Part shown: piece after piece, positions 20,601 to 29,700 of the stretch | Position numbering within the stretch: the first letter of the stretch is position 1 | How the letters are laid out: each line of letters starts with the position of its first letter | Translations under genes and position numbers: made by a program | Assembly: GCA_039105265.1 (NCBI GenBank) | Contig: JAPFFF010000045.1 | Span: 62,001-126,000, forward strand | DNA from: Tritrichomonas musculus | Taxonomy: Eukaryota > Parabasalia > Tritrichomonadida > Tritrichomonadidae | Direction: 5' to 3' | DNA length: 64,000 nt | The notes under the pieces: generated by a model | Database searches by the model: none | Told to the model about the DNA's origin: nothing | What the model saw: only the letters and a program-made list of their open reading frames with translations

Positions 20601-20938
20601 ATGCTGGCGATGAAATAGCAATGTATAATTATGCATATTTGAGAGACAAAGGTGGTGGTGTTGACATTGATAAACCAGAGGCAGCAATTTATTATAGAAA
20701 AGCAATTGATAAAGGACACGATAAAGCTATGTTTAATTTGGCTTGTATGCTATATAATGGAGATGGAATCAAAGAAAATAAAGAAGAAGCAGCTAAATAT
20801 CTTAAAATACTTGCAGAAAAGGGAAATAGGGTTGCAATAGATGCTTATGCCACAATGCTTGAAAATGGTATTGGAGTAGAAGTTGATCTAGAAGAAGCTT
20901 CACGTTATCGAAAAATGTTACAAGAAACTGAATATTAA
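17657..20938 (+). CDS. Protein kinase fused to about 20 Sel1-like repeats
   Basis: A 1093-residue protein. Residues about 10-275 form a complete protein kinase domain: glycine loop GKGSFGNV (19-26), ATP-binding Lys 41 in YAAKV, catalytic HRDLKPGN (Asp 138), DFG-type CDFGES (Asp 156), GTPLYMAPE activation segment and WWSHDPNERPSF near the end. The tyrosine-kinase-like pattern is common in trichomonads. From about 320 to the end are Sel1/TPR-like repeats of 36 residues (A..Y.K.AAD.G...AM..Y...L..G.GV). These usually form a curved scaffold that binds partners. One two-repeat block (216 bp) at about 18860-19075 is nearly copied at 19076-19290, a recent in-frame duplication. ATG at 17657 is preceded by TCAA. 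Substrate unknown; probably cytosolic. Confidence 0.9.
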   Translation: MFDEFKVNLKDFIIIKFLGKGSFGNVYLIEHKKTKKNYAAKVSLTTSKFLQEQKSFLHELKAYSKVKHQSVLTFYGFNMTDFNNQPYPTIITEYMPNGSLDKIIKNYSILSPSNKYIILYGIAEGMKYLHSMGIIHRDLKPGNILIDKSFYPHICDFGESKISNLSILSVFANTYTGTPLYMAPEIILEQPYNYKVDIFSFSILAYELLTGKTPFPGIRTSFKISSAIIKGKRPDLSFIESEEIKNMLEKWWSHDPNERPSFDEIISYLKQDKIKKAMNVLNNQNVEKYIRIFANALPSLHPKSTKEQTFNLQEEKMKILLDAKKKADNGHMISMLICGYMYNIGDGVPVNKAESARYLKMAADNGIVEAMIWVGIIKGHGDGVDIDKAEAVHYFKMAADNGSYDGMFYYAHCLDIGDGVETNKEEALRLYKLAAENGNIDAMYQYGSHLYRGDGIKEDKRKAVQYFKMAADKGSYDGIFYYACCLDKGDGVKTNKEEALRLYKLAAENGDVEAMYQYGSHLYKGDGIKEDKRKAVQYFKMAADNGSFDAMFFYGLCLENGDGVEKNIKEAAYFYKKAADKGHVNSMFKYALLLDNEDKQKSAQYFKMAADNGDIDSMNIYALRKYIGEGVDANTEEAIHYFEMAAEKGNSLANGTLGIMYDTGKLRDEAKRVKIDKAKAAIYYKRAADGGNFIIMYMYGKMLCKGDGIKEDKQKGLYYLKNAADNGIVEAMYEYGKMLFEGDGIKEDKNEAASYMKNAADNGHINAMTFFALILLNGDGIKKDIKESIKYLRMAAESDDPETNSKIAAYQLALIFQNGNGVQENKKEAARYFKKSAEEGFELSMLEYARILQRGEGVPKDLKKAAIYYKKCIAKGNIKAMRLYSMMVFNEDEEFPNKQEAIKYSKLAADTGDSYAMYIHAFIMDKCDKTPSGQREAAQYFKMAADKGNVASMRCYGVALFNGTGVEIDKKEALRYLKMGADAGDEIAMYNYAYLRDKGGGVDIDKPEAAIYYRKAIDKGHDKAMFNLACMLYNGDGIKENKEEAAKYLKILAEKGNRVAIDAYATMLENGIGVEVDLEEASRYRKMLQETEY

Positions 20939-21342
20939 AAATTTATATCAATCTAATGTATGATTGAAATGTTGCTTCTTCATCAAGAAATTGTTCATTG
21001 CTTTCTTTGATGTTTGTTATTGTCCAAGTATTTCCGAGAATTCTTGTCTCTAGATATTAAGTATCTGTTTTCAATAATACAAATCAATGAGTTTCAACAT
21101 AAAAAATTTATTTCTTATATTTTCATTTTAGATTTTCTTTTTATGATGGCATCCAATAATAATTATAATAAAAAATTCGCAGTATAATAAGCTAATTTTT
21201 TATTGTGAACTTAAACTCAAAAGTCGGACCGTGGTTGAGGTCAAATAAAAGGTTAAATACAGCTTTTAAGTGATAAATAATTTGAATTGAGAGAATGCAT
21301 AATCTTTGATTACTATATTTCGGAATGGAATAATGGCTTCTG
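20939..21342. other. Convergent intergenic region
   Basis: It lies between the + strand kinase and the - strand kinase tail. The part near 21270-21342 on the minus strand still reads LRR-like residues (AIIPFRNIVIKDYAF), so it probably holds the eroded end of that gene. Confidence 0.4.
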
Positions 21343-22030
21343 TTAAAGATTTGAGCAATCTTGAAAAGCATCATCACCAATATAATTAATTGACAAATCA
21401 AAATTAACACATTCAATTCTTCTATTGTTTTTAAAGTCTGAATTAATTCGCTTGATTCCAGTGATAAAAACGCAAAGAGAAATTCTACAATTCATTTCTC
21501 TATTAAGTTTTGAAATCATATCGCACATTTTAGCAAATGATTTGGATGGATAAATAACTTCAAAACTTAAATTTTTGAATAGTTTTAATACTGAAGATAA
21601 TTTTTGAGACTTTAGATTTTTATCATTAGTAAGCAATTCGACACCATTTGAATGTACAATAATTCTGGATAATTGTGGATCATTGAAAATAATTCCTTTT
21701 ACAATTCCTGTAAATCATCCTAAGATACTTCCAGACAATGCGTATTATTTGACTCATATAAAGCAGAAGTTTGTTTAATTTCAAAAGAGGGATGCTTGGT
21801 ATATTTTGGTACAATTTGGAAACAATATATTGTTGAGATTTTATTGGAAAAGAGTTAAAAAGAACCAATGCAAAAGAGTCTTCATAAGTAAGCTTGTTTT
21901 CGTATGATTCCAACTTCTTATCAAATCTTTCATATCTTTTAACAAGATATTCATTTTGTTTATCAAAATTGGCCATCTGTGCTTTAAGTTGTTCATTATC
22001 TCTCTTCACACATTTAGTCTTATTTTTCAT
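21343..22030 (-). pseudogene. Frame-shifted coiled-coil/LRR tail of the upstream kinase gene
   Basis: Continuing from the kinase at 22035-23099 on the minus strand, the sense reading changes phase twice. A 116-codon frame (21680-22030) gives a coiled coil (DNEQLKAQMANFDKQNEYL) and starts 4 bases after the kinase stop, next to a run of A. Near 21700 the sense moves to a third phase that reads GIVKGIIFNDPQLSRIIVHS, then an LRR-like end (INYIGDDAFQDCSNL). The natural interpretation is one kinase-coiled coil-BspA-type LRR gene that has picked up two frameshifts; assembly error in homopolymer runs is the alternative. As it stands only the kinase part would be translated normally. Confidence 0.6.
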
Positions 22031-22034
22031 TTTT

Positions 22035-23099
22035 TCAAAAAATGTAAAATTGCTGCTTTTTCATTTCTTTTGTTTCGGCTGCAATTTTATCTAATTCCTG
22101 AGAAACTTTTTCAATACTGGCATTAATAAAAGGGACTTCTTCTTCATCTTGAACAAAATCATCCATTATATAATCTGTATAAAATCCAAGTTCATTAGCA
22201 TTAACGCCATCAAGGTAATACTTGTCTTCTTCAAATGCCAACTTTTTGAAAAGCTCTTCAAATGATGGTCTTTCATCTGGGTCATTCGACCAACATTTTT
22301 CAATCAGTTCCTTGATGTTTGGATTAATATGATCATTTAATTGAGGCCGATAATTATGACCAACAACTTTGTTATTAAATTCAAAAAGTGACATTTTTCC
22401 TTCTTCTAAAAGTGGATACGGAATTTCTTCTGTTACAACTTCAAACATTAAAATGCCAAATGAATAAACATCCGCCTTTCCATTATATGGTTTACCTGAA
22501 ATAACTTCAGGTGCCATATATATTGTTGTTCCACAGTGATGTGACTGACTTTTTGAATGACCAAGTTCATAAAATTTTGAAAGACCAAAATCTGTTATTA
22601 AAGGATGAAAAAACTCGTCAATTAAAATGTTTCCTGGTTTAAGATCACGGTGAATAACACGATGTTGGTGTAAATACATCATACCTCTTGCAATTCCTAC
22701 TAATATGATTTGACGAGTTGTATTATCATACTGACTTGAATTTAATAAACCTTCTTTAGAAAGCTGTATAATATGGGCCAATGAACCATTCTTTGCTAGC
22801 TTCATTATTAATGTAACTTTGTCTTCATTATTGAAATCTTTTAAAGAATAGCCTAAAAAAGATATAATTGTTGGGTGATGAAAACGCAACATAATATTTA
22901 TTTCTCGGTTGATCATTTGTGAAAACAGGTCATCACAATTGCTTGAGTTTAAAATTTTGGCAGCATATTCTTTATTTGTGATTGTATTTTGAACTGAATA
23001 AACTGAACCAAAAGACCCAGAATCAATTTTAGAAATTATGTTAAAATTATTTATATTAACAAATAATTTTTCATGATCTTGTGATTTCTTGCTTTGCAT
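22035..23099 (-). CDS. Protein kinase (tyrosine-kinase-like/Ser-Thr type)
   Basis: 354 residues from an ATG at 23097-23099, preceded on its strand by tctcacaaa, a TCA initiator-like context. It has a glycine loop (DSGSFGSVY), Lys 48 in YAAKIL, catalytic HRDLKPGN (Asp 152), DFGLSK (Asp 170), GTTIYMAPE, and CWSNDPDERPSFEEL at the end of the domain. All key catalytic residues are present, so the domain could be active. The C-terminal acidic stretch starts a coiled coil and stops at 22035, after which the following sequence continues in other frames. It is divergently arranged with nothing: its upstream neighbour (23217-25687) is on the same strand. Phosphorylates Ser/Thr by HRDLKPGN signature; target unknown. 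Confidence 0.85.
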   Translation of the reverse strand: MQSKKSQDHEKLFVNINNFNIISKIDSGSFGSVYSVQNTITNKEYAAKILNSSNCDDLFSQMINREINIMLRFHHPTIISFLGYSLKDFNNEDKVTLIMKLAKNGSLAHIIQLSKEGLLNSSQYDNTTRQIILVGIARGMMYLHQHRVIHRDLKPGNILIDEFFHPLITDFGLSKFYELGHSKSQSHHCGTTIYMAPEVISGKPYNGKADVYSFGILMFEVVTEEIPYPLLEEGKMSLFEFNNKVVGHNYRPQLNDHINPNIKELIEKCWSNDPDERPSFEELFKKLAFEEDKYYLDGVNANELGFYTDYIMDDFVQDEEEVPFINASIEKVSQELDKIAAETKEMKKQQFYIF

Positions 23100-23216
23100 T
23101 TTGTGAGAAAGATAAAATTTATACGTTATTACTCTGAATTTGAAAAAGGGTTCAAATAGAAAAATTGAATTAAGTCATTTAAAAAATTCAATTAAATTTT
23201 ATTAAAAATAAACTTA

Positions 23217-23885
23217 TCATTTTTCTGACTTTAGAACGACTGAATTTAAATCAAAGGCATAATCTTCAATATTTTTTCTTGATGATGCTGGAAATTCAAG
23301 TCTAATAGTTCTCCAAAATGCAGAACAACCAATTGATTCAATATTTGATGTATTGGCAAACTTTACTCCTAAAGTATTATAAAAAGAACAATACCCTATT
23401 GATTTAATTGATGAAGCAAACGAGATTTCTTTTAATGCTGAACATCTGAAAAAGGCATAATCACCAATATGCCCTACTGAAGACAAAAACTTGACAACTT
23501 TAAGTGTTGTACAATACATGAATGCTCTGTTTTCAATAGAATCGATATCAGACATAAAATGTATCTCATTTAAATCTGAACATTTAATGAAAGCATTTGC
23601 TTCAATGCGTTTGACAGAGGGTAAAAATTTTATCACATGTGTTGGTGAACAACCGCTGAATGCTTTTTCATGAACAGATCGAGGTGAATTTGAAAATTTG
23701 ATTTCATTTAATTTCGAGCAATCATTGAATGCTTGGCTTTTGATATCTTTTACATTTGATAAAAATTCAATGGTTTGGAGAGATGGGCATCCTTTAAAAG
23801 CATCTGTATCAATAGTTTCAACAGGTGCCAAATATTTGATTGCTTTCAATCCTGAACATCCATTAAATGTATCACTATTTATCAT
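23217..23885 (-). CDS. BspA-type LRR segment, probably the frame-shifted end of the next gene
   Basis: 222 codons made of about nine 23-residue BspA/LRR_5-type repeats (F.GCS.L..I.F...V..I...AF..C). The ATG at 23885 overlaps the TGA of the preceding frame by four bases (ATGA), and the repeats continue in register of sense but in another phase. Between the last repeat of the first frame (AYAFNGK) and the first here (SDTFNGCSGL) only about 8 residues remain instead of 23, so a small deletion probably caused the frameshift. Coupled translation of two eukaryotic ORFs is less likely. BspA-like proteins of trichomonads are abundant; surface types have a TM segment but none is seen here, fitting an internal protein. 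Confidence 0.65.
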   Translation of the reverse strand: MINSDTFNGCSGLKAIKYLAPVETIDTDAFKGCPSLQTIEFLSNVKDIKSQAFNDCSKLNEIKFSNSPRSVHEKAFSGCSPTHVIKFLPSVKRIEANAFIKCSDLNEIHFMSDIDSIENRAFMYCTTLKVVKFLSSVGHIGDYAFFRCSALKEISFASSIKSIGYCSFYNTLGVKFANTSNIESIGCSAFWRTIRLEFPASSRKNIEDYAFDLNSVVLKSEK

Positions 23886-25687
23886 TTTCCATTGAACGCA
23901 TATGCTTCAATATTTTCGGGAGAAGAATTAAATTGTATGTATTTCAATTTTTCACATTTACAAAATGCATTTGTTTTTATGGTTTTTATTGTTGATAAAA
24001 ATTTTACAGATTGAAGTTTAGAACACTCATTAAAGGCTTCGCTGTCTATTAAATATAAATCTGATGTAAATATTACTTCTTCTAACTTTTCGCATTTATA
24101 AAAAGCATTTATCATGATGCTTTTTAAGGAAGCAGGAAAAGTTATTGATTGAATTGCCAAACCTGCAAAGCCGTTTCTTTTTATTGTTATGAGAGATTCT
24201 GGTAATTTGAAATTTTCAATCGCTCCACACCCATGGAAAGCATCATACTCAATTGTTTTTATATGAGAAGGAATGATGGCTGATTTAAGTGAACCACAAG
24301 CATAAAAAATTCTTTCTTCTATTGTTTTTAAATTTGGAGGAAGGGTAACATTTATTTTATCACAGTACATAAAAGCTGCTATTCCAATGAATGTTACTGT
24401 CTTCGGAATTTGGATATTATTGAGGAGTTTACAACCAAAGAATGCATATTCTTCAATGGTTTCCAATTTTGATGTTTCATTAAATAAAACATCAGTGAGT
24501 GAACGACATTCACGAAATGCACCACGACAAATTTTAACAACTGAATCAGGGATTGCAATTGAAGCAAGATTTTCAACAAAACTGAAAAATCTTGTTGGAA
24601 CACTCTTTACATTAGGGTACTTTAATACATTATCAGATAATTTTTCAATTTTTTCAATTTTATCCTTTAATTCTTTTAGTTCTAATAAAATTTCTTCATC
24701 TTCTTTTTCATCTTTATTTTCTTCATCTTTATTTTCTTCATCTTTATTTTCTTCATCTTCATTTTCTTCATTTTTATTTTCTTCATCTTTATTTTCTTCA
24801 TCTTTATTTTCTTCATCTTCATTTTCTTCATTTTTATTTTCTTCATCTTTATTTTCATCATCTTTATTTTCTTCATTTTGTAATATCGGTTGAGCTCCTT
24901 TATTGTCTCTATTTCCAAAATTGTGAGTAATCAAATATTGTAATATTTTTTCTTTAAGAATTGAAAACCTAAATATTTCTGAAAAGTCTTTTTGAATTAT
25001 TTCAAGGCATTCTTCACTGAAACGTTCATAATCAATAAAATTGAATAAATCAGAAATAACAGGCTCTTTTCTTTGAAGACATTTTAAAAAAAAGTTTTTG
25101 ATTTTTGTTTCTTTAATAATATCATCTTTTGTGGCTTCATTTTGATGTTTAACTGGATTTTTACGTCTATATTCCGTTAGTATTCTGTCTAATACGTCTA
25201 TCTTTAATGTAGCTAATTTATCATCATCTATATAATTCATTAAATTATTTGAAATTATATCTTCAGCTTTATAATTTGTTTTATTGTTGCTTTGATCATA
25301 TATATAGTTTTGCAAAATGAGTTGCTCTTCATTTTCTGATATAAAATCATTTGTCCTCTTTTTTAAATTTAAAATACCATAAAAATCTGACAATTGATCA
25401 AGTTGGTAAACATTATCTGCTTTGATTTCAATTTGATCATTTCTTTCAACCGCTGAAATAAAATTCCTAATTAACTCATCTGAAAATTCCAAATTTGATT
25501 CAAATTGTAGCAGTTGAATTGTATCACCAACATTTATTGTTTTTCTTTCTTTAAAAAAATATTCTGATGAATTCAAAAAAACTTGAAGATTAAACTTGTA
25601 AAACTTGTTATTGTAGACAAAATAGCATGATTTTTGGTTGTCATCTGTTAAAATTTGATTCACGGAGGAAACATTTTGTTGTAACAT
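23882..25687 (-). CDS. BTB-like domain plus acidic repeat plus BspA-type LRR protein
   Basis: 601 residues. The N-terminus (about 20-130) is a divergent BTB/POZ-like domain (YNNKFYKFNLQVFLNSSEYF followed by the helical part), then a helical BACK-like stretch. An acidic ENKDEENKDEE repeat spans about residues 270-330. About nine BspA-type leucine-rich repeats follow (residues about 370-600). This BTB-LRR design is common in Tritrichomonas and Trichomonas. No signal peptide or membrane segment is visible, so the protein is probably intracellular. The reading stops inside the repeat array and continues in another phase at 23885. The start ATG (25685-25687) lies 17 bases after a TCATTTTAATTA initiator-like sequence. 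Confidence 0.8.
   Translation of the reverse strand: MLQQNVSSVNQILTDDNQKSCYFVYNNKFYKFNLQVFLNSSEYFFKERKTINVGDTIQLLQFESNLEFSDELIRNFISAVERNDQIEIKADNVYQLDQLSDFYGILNLKKRTNDFISENEEQLILQNYIYDQSNNKTNYKAEDIISNNLMNYIDDDKLATLKIDVLDRILTEYRRKNPVKHQNEATKDDIIKETKIKNFFLKCLQRKEPVISDLFNFIDYERFSEECLEIIQKDFSEIFRFSILKEKILQYLITHNFGNRDNKGAQPILQNEENKDDENKDEENKNEENEDEENKDEENKDEENKNEENEDEENKDEENKDEENKDEKEDEEILLELKELKDKIEKIEKLSDNVLKYPNVKSVPTRFFSFVENLASIAIPDSVVKICRGAFRECRSLTDVLFNETSKLETIEEYAFFGCKLLNNIQIPKTVTFIGIAAFMYCDKINVTLPPNLKTIEERIFYACGSLKSAIIPSHIKTIEYDAFHGCGAIENFKLPESLITIKRNGFAGLAIQSITFPASLKSIMINAFYKCEKLEEVIFTSDLYLIDSEAFNECSKLQSVKFLSTIKTIKTNAFCKCEKLKYIQFNSSPENIEAYAFNGK
24690..24880 (-). repeat. In-frame acidic 18-bp repeat (ENKDEE)
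   Basis: A minisatellite of about 18 bp inside the BTB-LRR gene. The unit reads cttcatctttattttctt on the + strand, coding alternating ENKDEE and ENEDEE on the minus strand. Unit number is likely polymorphic. Confidence 0.8.
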
Positions 25688-25691
25688 GGAA

Positions 25692-25704
25692 TTAATTAAA
25701 ATGA
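25692..25704 (-). promoter_or_regulatory. Initiator-like TCATTTTAATTAA upstream of the BTB-LRR gene
   Basis: On the minus strand TCATTTTAATTAA begins 17 bases before the ATG, the position and sequence expected for the trichomonad initiator. Confidence 0.4.
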
Positions 25705-25744
25705 ATTTTTAAAAAAAATTAAAATATTAGCCATCTGAAAATAA

Positions 25745-25890
25745 TTTCCACTTTCAATAGGCTCTCTGGAAATCACTTTTTTATTTCCCACTTTCAATAG
25801 GCTCTCTGAAAATCACTTTTTTATTTCCCACTTTCAATAGGCTCTCTGAAAATCATTTTTTTATTTTCCACTTTCAATAGGCTCTCTAAA
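25745..25890. repeat. 40-bp tandem repeat, four copies, just upstream of the BTB-LRR gene
   Basis: ctttcaataggctctct recurs at 25751, 25791, 25831 and 25871, an exact 40-bp period with few changes. It lies 60-200 bases upstream of the minus-strand start at 25687, so it could carry repeated regulatory sites, but nothing in the sequence proves this. Confidence 0.8.
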
Positions 25891-26198
25891 ATTTACTTCT
25901 TCTTTTTCATTTTTTATTCTACATTTGTTGTTATATAAGTTTTTATAATATTTTTTTATTCATATAAATATGAAACAAATTTATTAGTTTGGAATGTTTC
26001 TTCATGTTTTTTAAATTTGACTTCATGTTTTTGAAAAATGCATTGTGAATTGATTTTTTTTATAGATCCGCAGCTTTTTTATAAAATTCAAATTTTCAAA
26101 GCATAGTTTTTTTTCAATTAAATTTGATTTAGTTATTGTTCAATGTTTATATTGGAAATTTTATTGATATTCCAAATAAAAAATAATATTTTTATTAA

Positions 26199-26426
26199 GG
26201 TACAAATCTCATACGTTACCCAACCGCAATTTTTTTTGACATTTATTTAATTTTTCGACATGTTATATAAAAAATAAATAAAAAAATTTTTAATTGAATT
26301 ATATAAAAAATAAAGTTCAGAAATCAAAATCTGACACCAATTGAAATTTAAACTTTTTCTGTGAGGGTGCTTTTCTTAAAATTTTAACGTGCCTTTTTTC
26401 AATTTTTTACGTATGAGATTTGTACC
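26199..26426. mobile_element. 228-bp MITE with TTAA target duplication
   Basis: GGTACAAATCTCATACGT (26199-26216) is the exact reverse complement of 26409-26426, and both sides carry TTAA (26195-26198, 26427-26430). A TTAA target is used by piggyBac and Kolobok elements. No coding capacity; a miniature non-autonomous copy. Confidence 0.8.
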
Positions 26427-26554
26427 TTAATTGTATATTTTAAACTTCCAAAATTCATTGTCACTTTTAAATGAAAATGTAATTTTAAAATATCAATCTA
26501 AAAAAACAATAGAATTATCTTATTTTCAAATAACATTTCATTGTCACTTTTAAT

Positions 26555-26635
26555 CTCGGGCAATTGCCCGAGCAAAATTCACGGGCACTGCCCGTGGCCC
26601 GTAATTTTTACGGGCATTTGGCCCGTGCCCGTCCA
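26555..26635. repeat. GC-rich cluster of palindromes
   Basis: In a very AT-rich context there is a perfect 18-bp palindrome (26555-26572, core GGGCAATTGCCC), then CACGGGCA/TGCCCGTG (26580-26596) and GCCCGTAA/TTACGGGC just after, all sharing the word GCCCG. It looks like a small foldback element or a protein-binding array. Confidence 0.65.
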
Positions 26636-26772
26636 TCATCCCTGGCATAGCAAAACACTTCTATAAAATATAAAAAAATAATAATAAAAAAATAACAGCA
26701 AAAAAATTTACTGTAAAGGCTGAAATAGCCCAATAAAATTAATTAAAGAGGCAAAAAAGACTTTAAAGTTCT

Positions 26773-29700
26773 TCATAAGCATTCCTCAGAAATTCCATTT
26801 TCTTCTTGATTTGTGTCATTATTGTTTTGCCTCAAACTCTTAATAGCAGAAGTGGTAACCGCCACAACTGCCAATACAGCTAAAGCTGCAAGCGCTCCAA
26901 CCATCCACAACTTCGAAGCACTTTTTTCTTTCTCTTCGTATTCGAAGACTTGGTTATGAAGATCAATGCTTGAGAATCCTTTATTGACATCGATTGCGTT
27001 CATTGCACTTCCTGCAAACTTGCAGTCCTTGACGAAGAGAAGTGGTGCAGTTTTCTCGAGCACGACACCGTCGATGTGGTGAGCATTTTGGGAGACTTTT
27101 CCAGTGAACATGCACTTTGAAATAATGAACTTAGGACCTTCTCTTCCACGGACATAGAAGACTGATGAAGAGAGATCCTTGTTGATCTTGAAAGTGCATT
27201 CCGAAAGGAGCAACTGAGCTTGTTTTTTACTGAAGAGTTTTGCACTTTGTTGTTCGAAGTCATTGACAACTTTGACTGATCCTCCTGGTCCTTTGTTACT
27301 ATCGAAAGTGCAATAAGAAACAACTCCATTTTTGACACACAAGTAGAGAGCGCTTCCTCCAAAGTTTCCTTGTGTTGCAGTTGCCTTATTTCCTGTGAAT
27401 GTGCAACTGATGATTGTGACAACATTGATTTCTGCAACGGATTTAATAAAGACAGCTCCACCGAATGGAGCAGTGCAAGATGAGAACTTGAGGCCTTGAA
27501 GTTTGACGGTGTTGATCATGTTTGTTGGGTTATTGATGTAGATTGCACCACCGCCACCTTGCGGTGAATTGCACTCGATGAATTGGCATTCATTTGTGCA
27601 CAAGAGGCCGCAATTCTCTAAATGAATTGCGCCACCTTCTTCATTTTTCATGTTGGTAAACTTCGTTGCCACGATTTGAACTGCAATGTTTTTATCGGCT
27701 TCAACATTTGGATCCTTAACAATGTGGCAACGATTGTCTGAAACATCAACTTCTGGTTGTGATGAATCTCCCCATTCAATAACATTTGAGCCAGGATTTG
27801 ATGGATCTGGTTTTGCTGTTGGATTTGGAAGCTTGTCACCTTTACCGTCGACATGGTAGAAGTGTGCGCATCCTTGACCATAAATGCTTGCTTCAAAGAC
27901 GTTCGATTTCTCGATGTCTTCCTTTGTGATAGTCGTGACTTCAGAGGCAATGATTGAGCCTGTGCAGGATGATGTTGAATCGCCGTTGTAGTTGTTGATA
28001 AACTTGTTGTTGGTGATTGTGTAGGTGTTTGTTGCTGTGGATTCAGTTGATTCACGTTCAATGTAAATTGCATATGCATCGTGTGCAGTGTTGGTCTTGA
28101 ACGTGCAGTCGTCAATTTTGACAGATGAAGAAGAACCAGAAACTTGTGTCAAAAAGATTGCACCACCTCGACATTGAGCTTTCTCAGCAAGAAGAGAAGA
28201 AGATGAAGAAGATGAAGAAGAAGCTTTGTTGTCTTCAAATGTGCAGCTTTGAATGACAATGTTTCCGCTTGTTTTCAATGAAACTGCACCTCCGTGTTTA
28301 TGTGCTGTGTTCTTTCGGAAGAGACAGCTTGCGAGTGTGACACTGACTGTCTTTGTAAAGGCAACAGCACCACCATTTGAAGCTGCATTTGCACTTGTTA
28401 TGTCAAAGAAGTTGCAATTATCATATTTGATGTGGAATTGCTTATCATTTGTCCTCTCAAAGTAGACTGCAATTCCTCCGCATTCAGTGCTGGCACTAGT
28501 TTTGAACTGGCTAAATGTGTTCCTGATAAGATTCAGTTCATCCTGGTCATGAACAATGTGAATGAAGTACCCATCACTGATTGCAATGTCACTGAAAGTA
28601 TTGTCTTCAATCTTATATGCAACTTTAGAATTTCCAAGATGAATGAGCTTTCCACCATTCTTTGTAACTGTGTTTTTGGTGAATTGGAAAGTGCCTGTTG
28701 ATTGGGCTTTTGTATCGGAAATGTTGATTGTGTAAGGACCACTTTGGAAGAATTCACATCGATCAAAAACGGCTGCTTCTCCAACACTGTCAAGAACACG
28801 GCATCCTTTATTGGAATCATTGAATCTAAAAATACATTCTGTGAAATTAGCTGAACTTTCTTCATCACTACCTGCTTTATCAAGGAAATTGACAAGAGCT
28901 TTATTTGGATCATTTGAACAATCAATGAATTCACAGAATTCAAATGTAATATGGACTTGATGATTAGTATTAGCTGTGAGGATATTACCATCGGAACTAC
29001 GGCCAACACATTTGACAAATTTGCATCTGCTTAAAACAAATTTGATGTTGTTACTCACCCACATAACTGATGGACGACCGGATACTAATTCATCATTTTC
29101 AATAACATTGTTAAAGAAAGGAATTTCTTTATCAACTTTGATGAAAAAGTTCTTATCAACACCAATGTTACGGAATGTACATCCGGAGATTTGTTTGATT
29201 GCACTTTGATCATTAATTTGGATTTGTTTATTTGTTTCATCAATGTCTATTTCAATTACTTTATTTATATACTTATCACTGCCACCAGGAATTGGAGTTC
29301 TTGTTTCTTCTGGTGTTGCTCTTGGTGTAGCTGTTGGATCAGGGAGTGGGCTTCCATTATGATCAGCATGGATGAATTTCTTGCTTTGGCTACCATGTTC
29401 AGTGTTTGAGAACTCATTTGAATCTTCTACCTCTTTCTTGCTGATCTTTGTTATTTCAGAGACAATTGCACCGCCTGTTGATGAGGATCCACCGTTGTAA
29501 TTATTGAAGAACTTGTTGTTTTTAATTGTGTAAGCTGTTGAACCTTCATCGGTACCTTCAATGTAGATTGCATAACCGTCGTAAGCAATATTTGATTTGA
29601 ATGTGCAGCCTTCAATTGAAACTTTTTCACTTGATCCTTCTGCAAAAATAGGATTAAGAAAGATTGCTCCTCCTAATCCTTCTTTCTTTTCGAGCAAGTT

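Noticed and set aside
21192-21416. 74-codon minus-strand frame
   Set aside because: The LRR sense of this region reads in another phase; this frame has no family features.
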